A stretch of 64,000 nucleotides of DNA from Sporosarcina sp. NCCP-2222 (lineage in GTDB: Bacteria > Bacillota > Bacilli > Bacillales_A > Planococcaceae). The stretch lies in contig NZ_BQYK01000003.1 of the NCBI RefSeq assembly GCF_023168145.1, positions 84,260 through 148,259 of the forward strand, read 5' to 3'. Shown one piece after another: positions 46,888-56,998 of this stretch. Under the pieces are notes generated by a model. It was given only the letters and a program-made list of their open reading frames with translations. It did no database searches and had not been told where the DNA came from. Made by a program: the position numbers and the translations under genes. Position 1 is the stretch's first letter, and each line of letters starts with the position of its first letter.

Positions 46888-46925
46888 CATTATAGGGTAG
46901 GGAATTTCCGTTGTCAACCTATTTT

Positions 46926-46939
46926 CGAACCTCTGTTTG
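46926..46939. promoter_or_regulatory. LexA box (central)
   Basis: CGAACCTCTGTTTG matches CGAAC-N4-GTTYG at every fixed base. Confidence 0.85.
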
Positions 46940-46948
46940 CCATTTAAC

Positions 46949-46962
46949 CGAACACCTGTTAT
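46949..46962. promoter_or_regulatory. LexA box near lexA
   Basis: CGAACACCTGTTAT matches CGAAC-N4-GTT with a non-consensus last pair; it lies 75 bp before the lexA start, probably overlapping its promoter. Confidence 0.75.
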
Positions 46963-47037
46963 ACTATCGGTAAGGAAACATTCGGTCATGTGCGTTAGCA
47001 ATCTTTCGAGTATGACTAGATTAGAGGGGTGAGACGT

Positions 47038-47658
47038 TTGAAGAAAATTTCTAAAAGACAGCAGGACATTTTGACATTTATTAAAGAGGAAGTTCGGTTA
47101 AAAGGGTACCCGCCATCCGTACGGGAAATCGGAGAAGCGGTCGGCCTTGCTTCCAGTTCAACCGTTCATGGCCACTTGGCCAGGCTAGAGAGCAAAGGGT
47201 TCATTAGACGGGACCCGACTAAACCAAGAGCAATTGAAATATTGGATCCGGAGGGGCTTGATGCATTGAAGCCAGGCGTTCTCCACGTTCCATTAGTCGG
47301 AAAGGTTACAGCAGGACAACCTATTACTGCAATTGAAAATATAGAAGAATACTTTCCACTTCCGGAGACGTACGGCACTTCTGATGACCAATTGTTCATG
47401 CTCGAAATTGTCGGTGACAGTATGATTGAAGCCGGCATTCTGAATGGTGACTATGTTGTCGTGAAACAACAGCACACTGCCAATAATGGCGAAATCGTCG
47501 TAGCCATGACTGAAGAGGATGAAGCGACTGTTAAGCGGTTCTATAAAGAAAAAGATTACTTCCGCCTGCAACCAGAAAATTCATCTATGGAACCGATTAT
47601 CGTCAATTCTGTGTCCATACTGGGCAAGGTAATTGGCGTCTATCGACTAATTCATTAA
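47038..47658 (+). CDS. lexA: SOS repressor LexA
   Basis: 206 residues. N-terminal winged helix ([48 protein letters not shown]), cleavage site Ala-Gly in [10 protein letters not shown], and the S24 catalytic Ser in GDSMIEAGI with Lys in [16 protein letters not shown]. RecA-stimulated self-cleavage derepresses SOS genes. TTG at 47038 aligns with the B. subtilis start (MTKLSKRQ); the GTG at 47029 lies in the ribosome site. Autoregulated by boxes upstream. Confidence 0.96.
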   Translation: MKKISKRQQDILTFIKEEVRLKGYPPSVREIGEAVGLASSSTVHGHLARLESKGFIRRDPTKPRAIEILDPEGLDALKPGVLHVPLVGKVTAGQPITAIENIEEYFPLPETYGTSDDQLFMLEIVGDSMIEAGILNGDYVVVKQQHTANNGEIVVAMTEEDEATVKRFYKEKDYFRLQPENSSMEPIIVNSVSILGKVIGVYRLIH

Positions 47659-47697
47659 AAAAGCTGTTCCCGTTGCGATTACGGGAACAGCTTTTTC
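47657..47697. terminator. Bidirectional terminator between lexA and the ynbB-like gene
   Basis: AAAAAAGCTGTTCCCGT and ACGGGAACAGCTTTTT, 14-bp stem and 7-base loop. Confidence 0.93.
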
Positions 47698-48957
47698 TTA
47701 TCGTATCAATCCTGCTTCAGCCAGTTTAGCAACGGATGCGATAATTGCCGCTTTTACATGTTCGTATGTCAATCCACCTTGCACGTAGGCCGTGTATGGA
47801 GGTCGTATCGGACCGTCAGCTGTCAGCTCAATGCTGGAGCCTTGTATGAATGTGCCCGCAGCCATTATGACGTCATCTGCATATCCAGGCATATAGGAAG
47901 GTTCAGGTGAATAGTGGGAATTGATCGGCGAGTTCTCTTGGATTGTTTTACAAAATGCGATCATTTGGTCAGCTGTCTTAAAATTGACTGATTGGATTAA
48001 GTCGGTGCGCTTTACTTCATAATGCGGCGTTGTATCAAATCCGTAGCTTTCCAAAAATGCGGACGTGAAAAGAGCTCCTTTAACCGCTTGGCTCACTACG
48101 TGAGGAGCCAGGAAGAAACCTTGGTACATCTCCAATAACGTATCGAGGGAGGCTCCTGCTTCTGCCCCGAGTCCCGGTGAAGTCATACGGTATGCACATT
48201 TCTCAATTAGATCCGCCCGGCCTGCGATGTAACCGCCTGTACGGGCAAGTCCGCCACCGGGATTTTTGATGAGTGATCCTGCCATCAGATCTGCGCCGAT
48301 TTCTGTCGGCTCTTTCGTTTCTACAAATTCACCGTAGCAGTTGTCCACAAAGACGACTAGCTCGCTATTAATTGATTTTACGAAAGAAATCATTGTTTCT
48401 ATTTCGTCGATTCTGTAGGAAGGACGGTTTGAATATCCTTTCGAACGCTGGATTCCGATCATTTTTGTTTTCGGTCCGATCTGCTTTGCTATCTCGTCGA
48501 AATCCAATGTTCCATCGCTCTTTAAGTCAACATGTTTATATGTAATGCCAAAATCCTCAAGAGATCCGGTATCTTTTCCTTTGCCAGATACAATTGAATC
48601 CAGTGTATCGTATGGTTTGCCTGTAATATATAAGAGCTCGTCGCCTGGACGGAGGACGCCGAATAGACTGATGGAGATGGCATGCGTACCTGATATTATT
48701 TGATTGCGGACTAGGCACGCTTCCGCTCCAAATACATCCGCGTATACTCGTTCCAGTACATCCCTGCCGGTATCGTCGTAGCCGTAGCCCGTTGAACCGG
48801 TAAGATGGAAATCGCTGACCGCATTGGCACGGAAAGCTGCCAGCACTTTTTTCTGATTCGTAAAAGCGTTCTGCTCCACTTCTTTGACATATGGAGCAAT
48901 CATGCTTTCTACTTCTTCGGCACGCTGCAGTAAGGTTGTTTCATCGTAGGTAGTCAT
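47698..48957 (-). CDS. ynbB: Methionine gamma-lyase family protein (YnbB, aluminum-resistance-like)
   Basis: 419 residues, PLP-dependent, of the cystathionine/methionine lyase-like group: GSTGYGYDDTGRDVLERVYADVFGAEACLVR, PGDELLYITGKPYDTLDS, FVDNCYGEFVETKEP and the PLP-Lys region AGSLIKNPGGGLARTGGYIAG. This matches the YnbB family, sometimes labelled aluminum resistance protein. Actual substrate unknown. Upstream of it in B. subtilis lies hflX and glnR follows; neither is here. It shares a divergent promoter region with the channel gene. Confidence 0.88.
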   Translation of the reverse strand: MTTYDETTLLQRAEEVESMIAPYVKEVEQNAFTNQKKVLAAFRANAVSDFHLTGSTGYGYDDTGRDVLERVYADVFGAEACLVRNQIISGTHAISISLFGVLRPGDELLYITGKPYDTLDSIVSGKGKDTGSLEDFGITYKHVDLKSDGTLDFDEIAKQIGPKTKMIGIQRSKGYSNRPSYRIDEIETMISFVKSINSELVVFVDNCYGEFVETKEPTEIGADLMAGSLIKNPGGGLARTGGYIAGRADLIEKCAYRMTSPGLGAEAGASLDTLLEMYQGFFLAPHVVSQAVKGALFTSAFLESYGFDTTPHYEVKRTDLIQSVNFKTADQMIAFCKTIQENSPINSHYSPEPSYMPGYADDVIMAAGTFIQGSSIELTADGPIRPPYTAYVQGGLTYEHVKAAIIASVAKLAEAGLIR

Positions 48958-49072
48958 TTTTGTTCCTCATTCCTTTAGTATTCACTACATTATCTTAACA
49001 GTCTAGTTGCGCACGTCAAATAGAAACGGCATAATACGTAAGGGCCTGTATATTTAATGAGGAGGAGAAAGA

Positions 49073-49675
49073 ATGGCGTGGGAAGTTTTCAGCTTGATTG
49101 GCACTGCAGCATTCGCCATTTCCGGCGCTCTGGTCGCAATGGAAGAGGATTATGATCTATTTGGTGTCTATATATTAGGAATGGTCACTGCTTTCGGAGG
49201 AGGCGCGGTTCGGAATCTATTAATTGGCGTCCCGATTTCGGTGCTATGGGATCAGCATTTCTTATTTATTGTCGCAACTGTACTAATTTTAATCGTATTT
49301 TTCTTTTTAAAGTATATCCTGCACCACTGGAATCGATGGGGCACTTATTTTGATGCAATTGGGCTCGCAGCTTTTGCTATACAAGGGGCTATGCTTGCTG
49401 TCCATTTGGAGATGACCTTGTTTGCGGTTGCCGTTGCTGCGGTTCTTACAGGCGCCGGCGGAGGGGTTATACGGGATGTTCTTGCCGGGAGAAGGCCGCT
49501 CGTGTTTAAAAAAGATATTTATGCCGTATGGGCAGCTGTCGCCGGCATCATCGTCGGGCTCGGCGCCTACCACTATGACATGGCGCTCTATGCACTACTG
49601 GTCATTACGGCAGGGCTTAGAATACTCTCCTATTTGTTCCATTGGAGGCTGCCGCATGGCAACTATCATCACTGA
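49073..49675 (+). CDS. Trimeric intracellular cation channel family protein (UPF0126)
   Basis: 200 residues, seven membrane helices in two three-helix repeats, each with a GGGxxR motif: FGGGAVRNLLIG and AGGGVIRDVLAG. This is the bacterial TRIC/YvgT type; a role in potassium flux or glycine transport is suggested for relatives. GAGGAGAAAG ribosome site. Stands alone between ynbB-like and hfq genes. Confidence 0.87.
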   Translation: MAWEVFSLIGTAAFAISGALVAMEEDYDLFGVYILGMVTAFGGGAVRNLLIGVPISVLWDQHFLFIVATVLILIVFFFLKYILHHWNRWGTYFDAIGLAAFAIQGAMLAVHLEMTLFAVAVAAVLTGAGGGVIRDVLAGRRPLVFKKDIYAVWAAVAGIIVGLGAYHYDMALYALLVITAGLRILSYLFHWRLPHGNYHH

Positions 49676-49707
49676 CGATGTATTCAGCACCGCAGAATTG
49701 TAAAAGG

Positions 49708-49752
49708 GCAAAAAAAGACTGTAGAAGTTTATCGCAAGATTCTTCTACAGTC
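49708..49752 (-). terminator. Terminator after hfq
   Basis: GACTGTAGAAG / CTTCTACAGTC stem with a 14-base loop; TTTTTTT follows on the minus strand. Lies just after the hfq stop and also ends the channel gene on the other side. Confidence 0.85.
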
Positions 49753-49759
49753 GCTTAGT

Positions 49760-49984
49760 TTATTCTTCTTCTTTTAGAATGACAGGTTTTGAAGGAACAT
49801 ATGTGGAAATGGCATGTTTGTAAATTAATTGTTGTTTCCCGTCTGACTCCAGTAAAACCGTATAATTATCATACGATTTGACGAGCCCTTTCAATTGAAA
49901 CCCGTTTAATAGGAACACGGTAACGAAGGTATTGTTTTTTCGAAGTGAATTTAAAAATACTTCTTGCATATTTCCCTGTGACAT
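49760..49984 (-). CDS. hfq: RNA chaperone Hfq
   Basis: 74 residues of Sm fold: Sm1 [25 protein letters not shown] and Sm2 YKHAISTY, with a short acidic C-tail KEEE. Forms a hexamer that binds A/U-rich RNA. Directly downstream of miaA, as is usual, with 37 bp between. Confidence 0.97.
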   Translation of the reverse strand: MSQGNMQEVFLNSLRKNNTFVTVFLLNGFQLKGLVKSYDNYTVLLESDGKQQLIYKHAISTYVPSKPVILKEEE

Positions 49985-50021
49985 TTGCCCATCCTCCAGT
50001 TCTATTTTTCTAACTCTCTTT

Positions 50022-50969
50022 TTAACTATTCGGTTCTTCTGCTTGAAAATCCTTCAATAATGTCAAAATTCCATTAATCATTTCTTGACGATCCTCTGTT
50101 GCATCAAACCAGGATATTTGCAATTTATTTCTCAAATAGGTCAATTGCCGCTTGGCATAGTTTCTTGTGTTTTTCTTCACGAGCTCGACTGCTTCTTCGA
50201 GAGAAAGAAAGCCGTCTAAATAGAGATACAGCTCTTTGTAGCCAATCGCCTGAACAGCCTGAGTTCCCCGGATCTCCTGCTCCCAAAGAGTTCGCACTTC
50301 ATCCACGAGACCTTGTTCAACCATGGCGTCTACACGGCGGTCAATCCGCTCATAAAGCAGTTCCCTTGGGAGATCCAGACCAATCAGCAGATGAGGGTAG
50401 AGCGCCTTATCGCCTTTCCCTTGCTCATGATCCGCCTTTGATTTTCCGGTCACCTCAATGATTTCTAATGCTCGAATAACTCGTCTCGTATTATTTGGAT
50501 GGATTTTCTCAGCGCTGTCGGGATCAAGTTCCTTCAGTCTATCATAAAGCGCTTGACTCCCCTGTTCCGCAGCCTCCCGTTCCAGTTTGTTTCGGACAAC
50601 CGGATCCCCCGCCTGATCGGTAAAACGATAATCAAAGAGGACCGCTTGTATGTACAATCCAGTGCCCCCAACGATGATCGGTTGTTTTCCCCTTGAGGAA
50701 ATCTCTTCTATGCAGCTTCTGACATCATTTTGATAATCCGCTACCGAATACTCTTCAGTCGGTTTTTTCGTATCAAAAAGATGGTGTGGAATTCCACCCA
50801 TCTCATCTTCTGTAATTTTCGCAGTCCCAATATCAAGTCCTTCGTAGACTTGCATGGAGTCTCCATTAATAATTTCGCCATCCAGATGTGAAGCCAATTC
50901 GACACTTAACGCAGTCTTGCCTGAAGCAGTCGGTCCTACGATAGCGATTACTGTTTTTTTTTGATTCAT
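50022..50969 (-). CDS. miaA: tRNA dimethylallyltransferase MiaA
   Basis: 315 residues. P-loop [18 protein letters not shown], the [18 protein letters not shown] loop, [14 protein letters not shown] and the LTYLRNK C-terminal region. Adds dimethylallyl to N6 of A37 in tRNAs reading UNN codons; MiaB, coded further on, then adds methylthio. Start at 50969 (MNQKK) rather than the TTG at 50984. The hydrolase gene upstream overlaps by four bases (ATGA). Confidence 0.96.
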   Translation of the reverse strand: MNQKKTVIAIVGPTASGKTALSVELASHLDGEIINGDSMQVYEGLDIGTAKITEDEMGGIPHHLFDTKKPTEEYSVADYQNDVRSCIEEISSRGKQPIIVGGTGLYIQAVLFDYRFTDQAGDPVVRNKLEREAAEQGSQALYDRLKELDPDSAEKIHPNNTRRVIRALEIIEVTGKSKADHEQGKGDKALYPHLLIGLDLPRELLYERIDRRVDAMVEQGLVDEVRTLWEQEIRGTQAVQAIGYKELYLYLDGFLSLEEAVELVKKNTRNYAKRQLTYLRNKLQISWFDATEDRQEMINGILTLLKDFQAEEPNS

Positions 50970-51877
50970 TTTCCCTCTATCCAATCCACGATGAAATGAA
51001 ATACTTCCTGACGATTTTGTTCTTGCAGCATTTCGTGACGGCCTCCGTCATACAACATTACGGTAATCTGTTTTATACCAACTTTTTCGTATTGCCGTGC
51101 GGCTTCCCAAACCCCTTTTCCTTTCCTCCCGACCGGATCTTCACTTCCGGAAAGGAAAAGAATTGGCAAGTGTTCATTGATTGTTTTATGGAGCTTTATA
51201 TTGTTCGCTTTTTTTAATCCTGTAAATAACTCCAGGAAAAATTTTGTCGTTGGCACGGCACCGCAAAGCGGATCATTAATATATTCCCTGACCGACTCAG
51301 GATTGGTGGACAACCAATCAAAAGGAGTCTTCGCTTGAGGAACGGATTTGGAGAAGGCACCAAAGACAAGTTTATTCAACAAAGGATCGCGCGTGTTAAA
51401 TCGACCCAGCCGGCAGGAAATCTGAGCAAGCCCGATTCCAGCAGTGCCGCCTATGCCCGGATCATCACCCGTTCCCGACAAGATAAGCTGGTCTATATCT
51501 TGATGGAGCTGTACATATCTTCTGGCGATAAACGATCCCATACTATGCCCGAACAAGATAAAATTCTCGGCCGGCACCTCACTGCGAAACAACGAAATCA
51601 CTTCTTGGGCGTCTTGTACAATCCGGTCAAATGTTACGTCATCCCCGAAGTGACCAAGAAACCCATTTAACGAGGCTGTTTTTCCGTGGCCTCGATGGTC
51701 GTGCCCTGAAACGACATACCCTTGTGCCGCGAGGAAAGACATAAATTCTTCGTAACGGCCGATATGTTCGGACATCCCATGCAAAATATGAATATGGCCA
51801 ATAGGGCGTATCGACGGCATGATCAAACAGGCATGAATACTCGTTCCATCTTCCATCTCAATTGTCCGAAATTGCAT
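50966..51877 (-). CDS. Alpha/beta hydrolase (lysophospholipase/monoacylglycerol lipase-like)
   Basis: 303 residues. [39 protein letters not shown] is typical of the Hydrolase_4 family, nucleophile Ser in [13 protein letters not shown], Asp in [13 protein letters not shown], His in GGRHEMLQE. Similar to B. subtilis YtpA, which acts on lysophospholipid. Start overlaps the end of glpD by 20 bases and its stop overlaps the miaA start, so it is expressed with the gly genes and miaA. Confidence 0.85.
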   Translation of the reverse strand: MQFRTIEMEDGTSIHACLIMPSIRPIGHIHILHGMSEHIGRYEEFMSFLAAQGYVVSGHDHRGHGKTASLNGFLGHFGDDVTFDRIVQDAQEVISLFRSEVPAENFILFGHSMGSFIARRYVQLHQDIDQLILSGTGDDPGIGGTAGIGLAQISCRLGRFNTRDPLLNKLVFGAFSKSVPQAKTPFDWLSTNPESVREYINDPLCGAVPTTKFFLELFTGLKKANNIKLHKTINEHLPILFLSGSEDPVGRKGKGVWEAARQYEKVGIKQITVMLYDGGRHEMLQEQNRQEVFHFIVDWIEGK

Positions 51878-53519
51878 GGCTGTCCCCCTTCACTTGCGCC
51901 AGTTCAATCTGCTGTTCCAATTCACGCAAGTACCTTGTTTTCTCCTCATTCGAATACGCCAGCAAACGTGACATATAGTCTGTCACATCATCTTTGTATT
52001 CTTTCACTTTGGCAATATGAAAATACAAATCACCTGTCCGACGTATGAAGAAATCAGATGGTGTCATTGCCATCTCGTAATGGATAGCATATAAGATCTC
52101 CGCTTTCAAGACAGCGGGCAGATTGCTATTTTCTGCAATCATTGCATGGGCGTAATTGTATACAACGTCGACATTTGTTCCGTACGTGGCTGCAAGGTGA
52201 AAACCTTCTTCTTTTGTAAGGCCGAATAATACAGCTTCATTTGCTTTGCTTTCCCGGAACGCCTTAAATTGTTCTTCATTTTCAAATTCGCCACCTGATA
52301 AACGCAGATGTTCTGTTACACAAGGACCAAATTCCTTCTTCGAAAACTTCTTGGCTACACGGTCTACAACGGTTTCAGCCATCTTCCGGTAGCCAGTCAA
52401 TTTGCCGCCTGCGATGGTGATCAAACCAGTCTCCGACTCCCATATTTCATCTTTCCGAGAGATTTCAGAGGCTTTTTTCCCTTCTTCGTAGATAAGAGGT
52501 CGAACGCCCGCCCATGTAGACTCCACATGCTGCCGATCAACGGCAACTGAGGGAAACATATAATGCACAGCCTCTAGTAAATATGCCACGTCTTCTTCCG
52601 TGGCAGCTGGATTGGAGCGGTCTTCGTCAAAAAATGTGTCCGTTGTGCCAATATAGGCTTTTCTACCACGCGGGATGGCAAATATCATGCGCCCGTCTGG
52701 GGCATCAAAATAAATTGCTTGCCGTAATGGGAAGATTGATTTGTCGATGACAATATGGATCCCTTTAGTCAGGCGCAACCTCTTGTCATTGGAGATGCTA
52801 TCTTTCTTTCGAACTTCATCCACCCATGGCCCCGTCGCGTTAACGATAACGGACGCATTCACAGAAAAATAATCGCCATCCAGCATGTCCCAAAGAGCGG
52901 CGCCTGACAAATTACCGTCCTCGTCATAATTAAAATGTTCGACTTTCATATAATTCAAACAGACCGCACCTTTTTCTGCGGCCTTTTTTAGCGTTTCCAT
53001 CGTCAATCTGGAATCGTCTGTTCGATACTCCACATAGTGGCCACCGCCGAGCAAGCCTTCCTTTCTCACTAAAGGCTCCATTTGAATCACTTCGTCTGAA
53101 GCCAGCATCTCTCTGCGTTCTTCTTTCCGTACTCCCGCCAATTTATCGTATGCGAAAAGACCAGCTGAAGTTGTTAATCGGCCAAATGTTCCCCCTTTAT
53201 GGAATGGGAGAAGCATCCGTTCCGGCTCTGTGACATGTAATGCATTGCTATAAACAATTTCTCGCTCTTTTCCTGTTTCCGCAACGATCTTGATATCTAA
53301 CTGCTTTAAATAACGTAAGCCGCCATGAACTAGTTTCGTTGATCGGCTGGATGTGCCAGCGGCGTAATCCTGCATTTCGACGAGAGCGACAGAGAGCCCT
53401 CTCGTTACAGCGTCAAGTGCAATTCCCGCCCCTGTAATCCCACCCCCTATGACGAGAAGATCGAAATGAAACTCCTGTAAAAACTGTTTGAATTTAGGCC
53501 TTTCCATTGCTGATAGCAT
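51858..53519 (-). CDS. glpD: Aerobic glycerol-3-phosphate dehydrogenase GlpD
   Basis: 553 residues. FAD-binding LLVIGGGITGAGIALDAVTRGLSVALVE, STKLVHGGLRYL and C-terminal GAKLTGYRKMAE-type segment. Oxidises glycerol 3-phosphate to dihydroxyacetone phosphate and feeds electrons to quinone at the membrane. Start at 53519, eight bases after AAGGAG; an earlier in-frame ATG at 53528 is less well placed. Follows glpK by 14 bp. Confidence 0.96.
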   Translation of the reverse strand: MLSAMERPKFKQFLQEFHFDLLVIGGGITGAGIALDAVTRGLSVALVEMQDYAAGTSSRSTKLVHGGLRYLKQLDIKIVAETGKEREIVYSNALHVTEPERMLLPFHKGGTFGRLTTSAGLFAYDKLAGVRKEERREMLASDEVIQMEPLVRKEGLLGGGHYVEYRTDDSRLTMETLKKAAEKGAVCLNYMKVEHFNYDEDGNLSGAALWDMLDGDYFSVNASVIVNATGPWVDEVRKKDSISNDKRLRLTKGIHIVIDKSIFPLRQAIYFDAPDGRMIFAIPRGRKAYIGTTDTFFDEDRSNPAATEEDVAYLLEAVHYMFPSVAVDRQHVESTWAGVRPLIYEEGKKASEISRKDEIWESETGLITIAGGKLTGYRKMAETVVDRVAKKFSKKEFGPCVTEHLRLSGGEFENEEQFKAFRESKANEAVLFGLTKEEGFHLAATYGTNVDVVYNYAHAMIAENSNLPAVLKAEILYAIHYEMAMTPSDFFIRRTGDLYFHIAKVKEYKDDVTDYMSRLLAYSNEEKTRYLRELEQQIELAQVKGDSHAISDN

Positions 53520-53533
53520 ACGTCCCACTCCTT

Positions 53534-55027
<1,494 letters not shown>

Positions 55028-55046
55028 TCACCATCACTCCCTTGAT

Positions 55047-56972
55047 TCACATTACCCGTTTAAACATCTTTTCAATTTCGTACGTTGAAAAATGAATAAG
55101 GACCGGTCGGCCGTGCGGACAAGTATATGGATTTTCTGCTTTCGACAAGTCGGAAAGTAACCTCTCCATATCAGAGAATGTTAAATAATGATTGGCCTTG
55201 ATAGACTTTTTACAGCTCATCATGATGGCCGATTCCTCACGCAGCTTTCCGATATTAATCTGTTTTTTCGTCAACACTTGCTCGATAATATCTTCGATGA
55301 TAGCCGTCTCTTCTCCTGCTGGAAACCAGGATGGATATTCCCTTACTGTATATGAAGACGGGCCAAATTCCTCTAAAAAGATCCCAACGCCGTGCAGCAT
55401 ATCCATATGCTCCTCAATTGTGGTCTTGTCACTGCCGGAATAATGAAAGATCAGCGGCATGAGCAGCAGCTGACGCTCCTCATGATCGACATTCGCAACC
55501 TTATCTCTAAAATATTCATATTTTATCCGTTCCTGTGCAGCATGCTGGTCAATCATATAAAACCCATCTTCGTTTTGCGCTATGATGTACGTGCCATGCA
55601 CTTGGCCAACCGGAACGAGTGAAGGAAAACGTTTTTCTGGTTTCTTGTCATCCGCTAGCCCTGTTTCGTTTTCAGGCTGCATCTCTTTTACCAGTTGCCC
55701 TCTATCTTCAGGCATCTTTTGTTGTACTGCTAAATCCTCTGTCACCAATAGAGCGGGCTCCGCAGCCATCGTTTCCATCACGGTTTCGTTAGTCCCACGC
55801 TCCGTTTGAATATAGGTGTTCGAAGCAGAGGATACGGCCGTCTCCTTTTTCGGCCAGGAAGGTGTTTGAATCGGTTCAGGAGATGCCGGTTGCTGAACCG
55901 TTGTACGGGCTTGCATATTCCATATTGATGTTTGTTCGGATGCCCGTTTTATAGGCGGCTCTTTTTTAATAGCATCCGGAATAATAATATGATTGCGGAT
56001 TGCTTCATGGATTGATTTTTTGATAAGCGCCAACAATTCCCCTTCCTTGCTAACACGGATCTGCTGCTTGGAAGGGTGGACATTGACGTCTGTCAAATAG
56101 GGATCTGCCTCCACATTGATTACAGCAATCGGATAGCGGCCAATGGGCAGATACGTATGCATTCCGTCCAATATCGCTTGATTGACAGCGTAACTTTTGA
56201 CCCACCTGCCATTGACGATAAGTGTCATGTAATTTTTTGAAGCCCTTGTCATTTCCGGCAATGTGACGAACCCTTGGATCGTATAGTCGGCATTGTCGCC
56301 TTTAAAAGGAATCATTTTTCGTGCGACATCCACGCTATAAATTTCCGCCAAAACTCTTCGCTGATCCCCATTGCCTGCCGTTTGCAGTATTTTATGGTTC
56401 TCGTGCATTAACTGAAATGCAATATGAGGATGGCTTAAAGCGAGCCGGTTCACTAAATCAATCGTATGTCCCAGTTCGGTTTGAATCGTTTTCATATATT
56501 TCAATCGTGCAGGTGTATTGAAAAACAACTGGCTGACGATGATATCCGTTCCTTTTCGAAAAGCGGCATTATCATGTTTGATCACGTGGCCGCCTTCCAA
56601 TTGCACTTCAGTGCCTTCCACCTCGCCATCGGATGTCCACAGCTGAATTTTCGCTACGGACGCGATACTTGCAAGTGCCTCTCCGCGAAATCCGAGTGTC
56701 CGGATTCTGAATAAATCATGCTCATTGCTGATTTTGCTTGTGGCATGTCTCTCAAACGCCAGCACAGCGTCCTTTCGTGACATGCCCTTTCCGTTATCGG
56801 TCACACGGATTGAAGTGAGTCCTGCTTCCTCTAAAGCAATTTCAATCGTTGTACTTCCCGCATCAATAGCATTTTCCACTAATTCCTTTACGATCGATGC
56901 AGGCCGTTCAACCACTTCGCCTGCAGCGATCTTGTTCGATAACGCATCATCCATTACCGTAATGATATCCAC
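55047..56972 (-). CDS. mutL: DNA mismatch repair protein MutL
   Basis: 641 residues. N-terminal GHL ATPase: KELVENAIDAGS, VTDNGKGM, TLGFRGEALASIASV. Low-complexity linker (about residues 330-440). C-terminal endonuclease motif DQHAAQERIKYE (DQHAxxExxxxE) and CPHGRPVLIHFS, so this is the nicking type found in organisms without MutH. 26 bp after mutS. Confidence 0.97.
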   Translation of the reverse strand: MDIITVMDDALSNKIAAGEVVERPASIVKELVENAIDAGSTTIEIALEEAGLTSIRVTDNGKGMSRKDAVLAFERHATSKISNEHDLFRIRTLGFRGEALASIASVAKIQLWTSDGEVEGTEVQLEGGHVIKHDNAAFRKGTDIIVSQLFFNTPARLKYMKTIQTELGHTIDLVNRLALSHPHIAFQLMHENHKILQTAGNGDQRRVLAEIYSVDVARKMIPFKGDNADYTIQGFVTLPEMTRASKNYMTLIVNGRWVKSYAVNQAILDGMHTYLPIGRYPIAVINVEADPYLTDVNVHPSKQQIRVSKEGELLALIKKSIHEAIRNHIIIPDAIKKEPPIKRASEQTSIWNMQARTTVQQPASPEPIQTPSWPKKETAVSSASNTYIQTERGTNETVMETMAAEPALLVTEDLAVQQKMPEDRGQLVKEMQPENETGLADDKKPEKRFPSLVPVGQVHGTYIIAQNEDGFYMIDQHAAQERIKYEYFRDKVANVDHEERQLLLMPLIFHYSGSDKTTIEEHMDMLHGVGIFLEEFGPSSYTVREYPSWFPAGEETAIIEDIIEQVLTKKQINIGKLREESAIMMSCKKSIKANHYLTFSDMERLLSDLSKAENPYTCPHGRPVLIHFSTYEIEKMFKRVM

Positions 56973-56998
56973 TCAGCCTCATCCTCTCCGCAAAGTTT

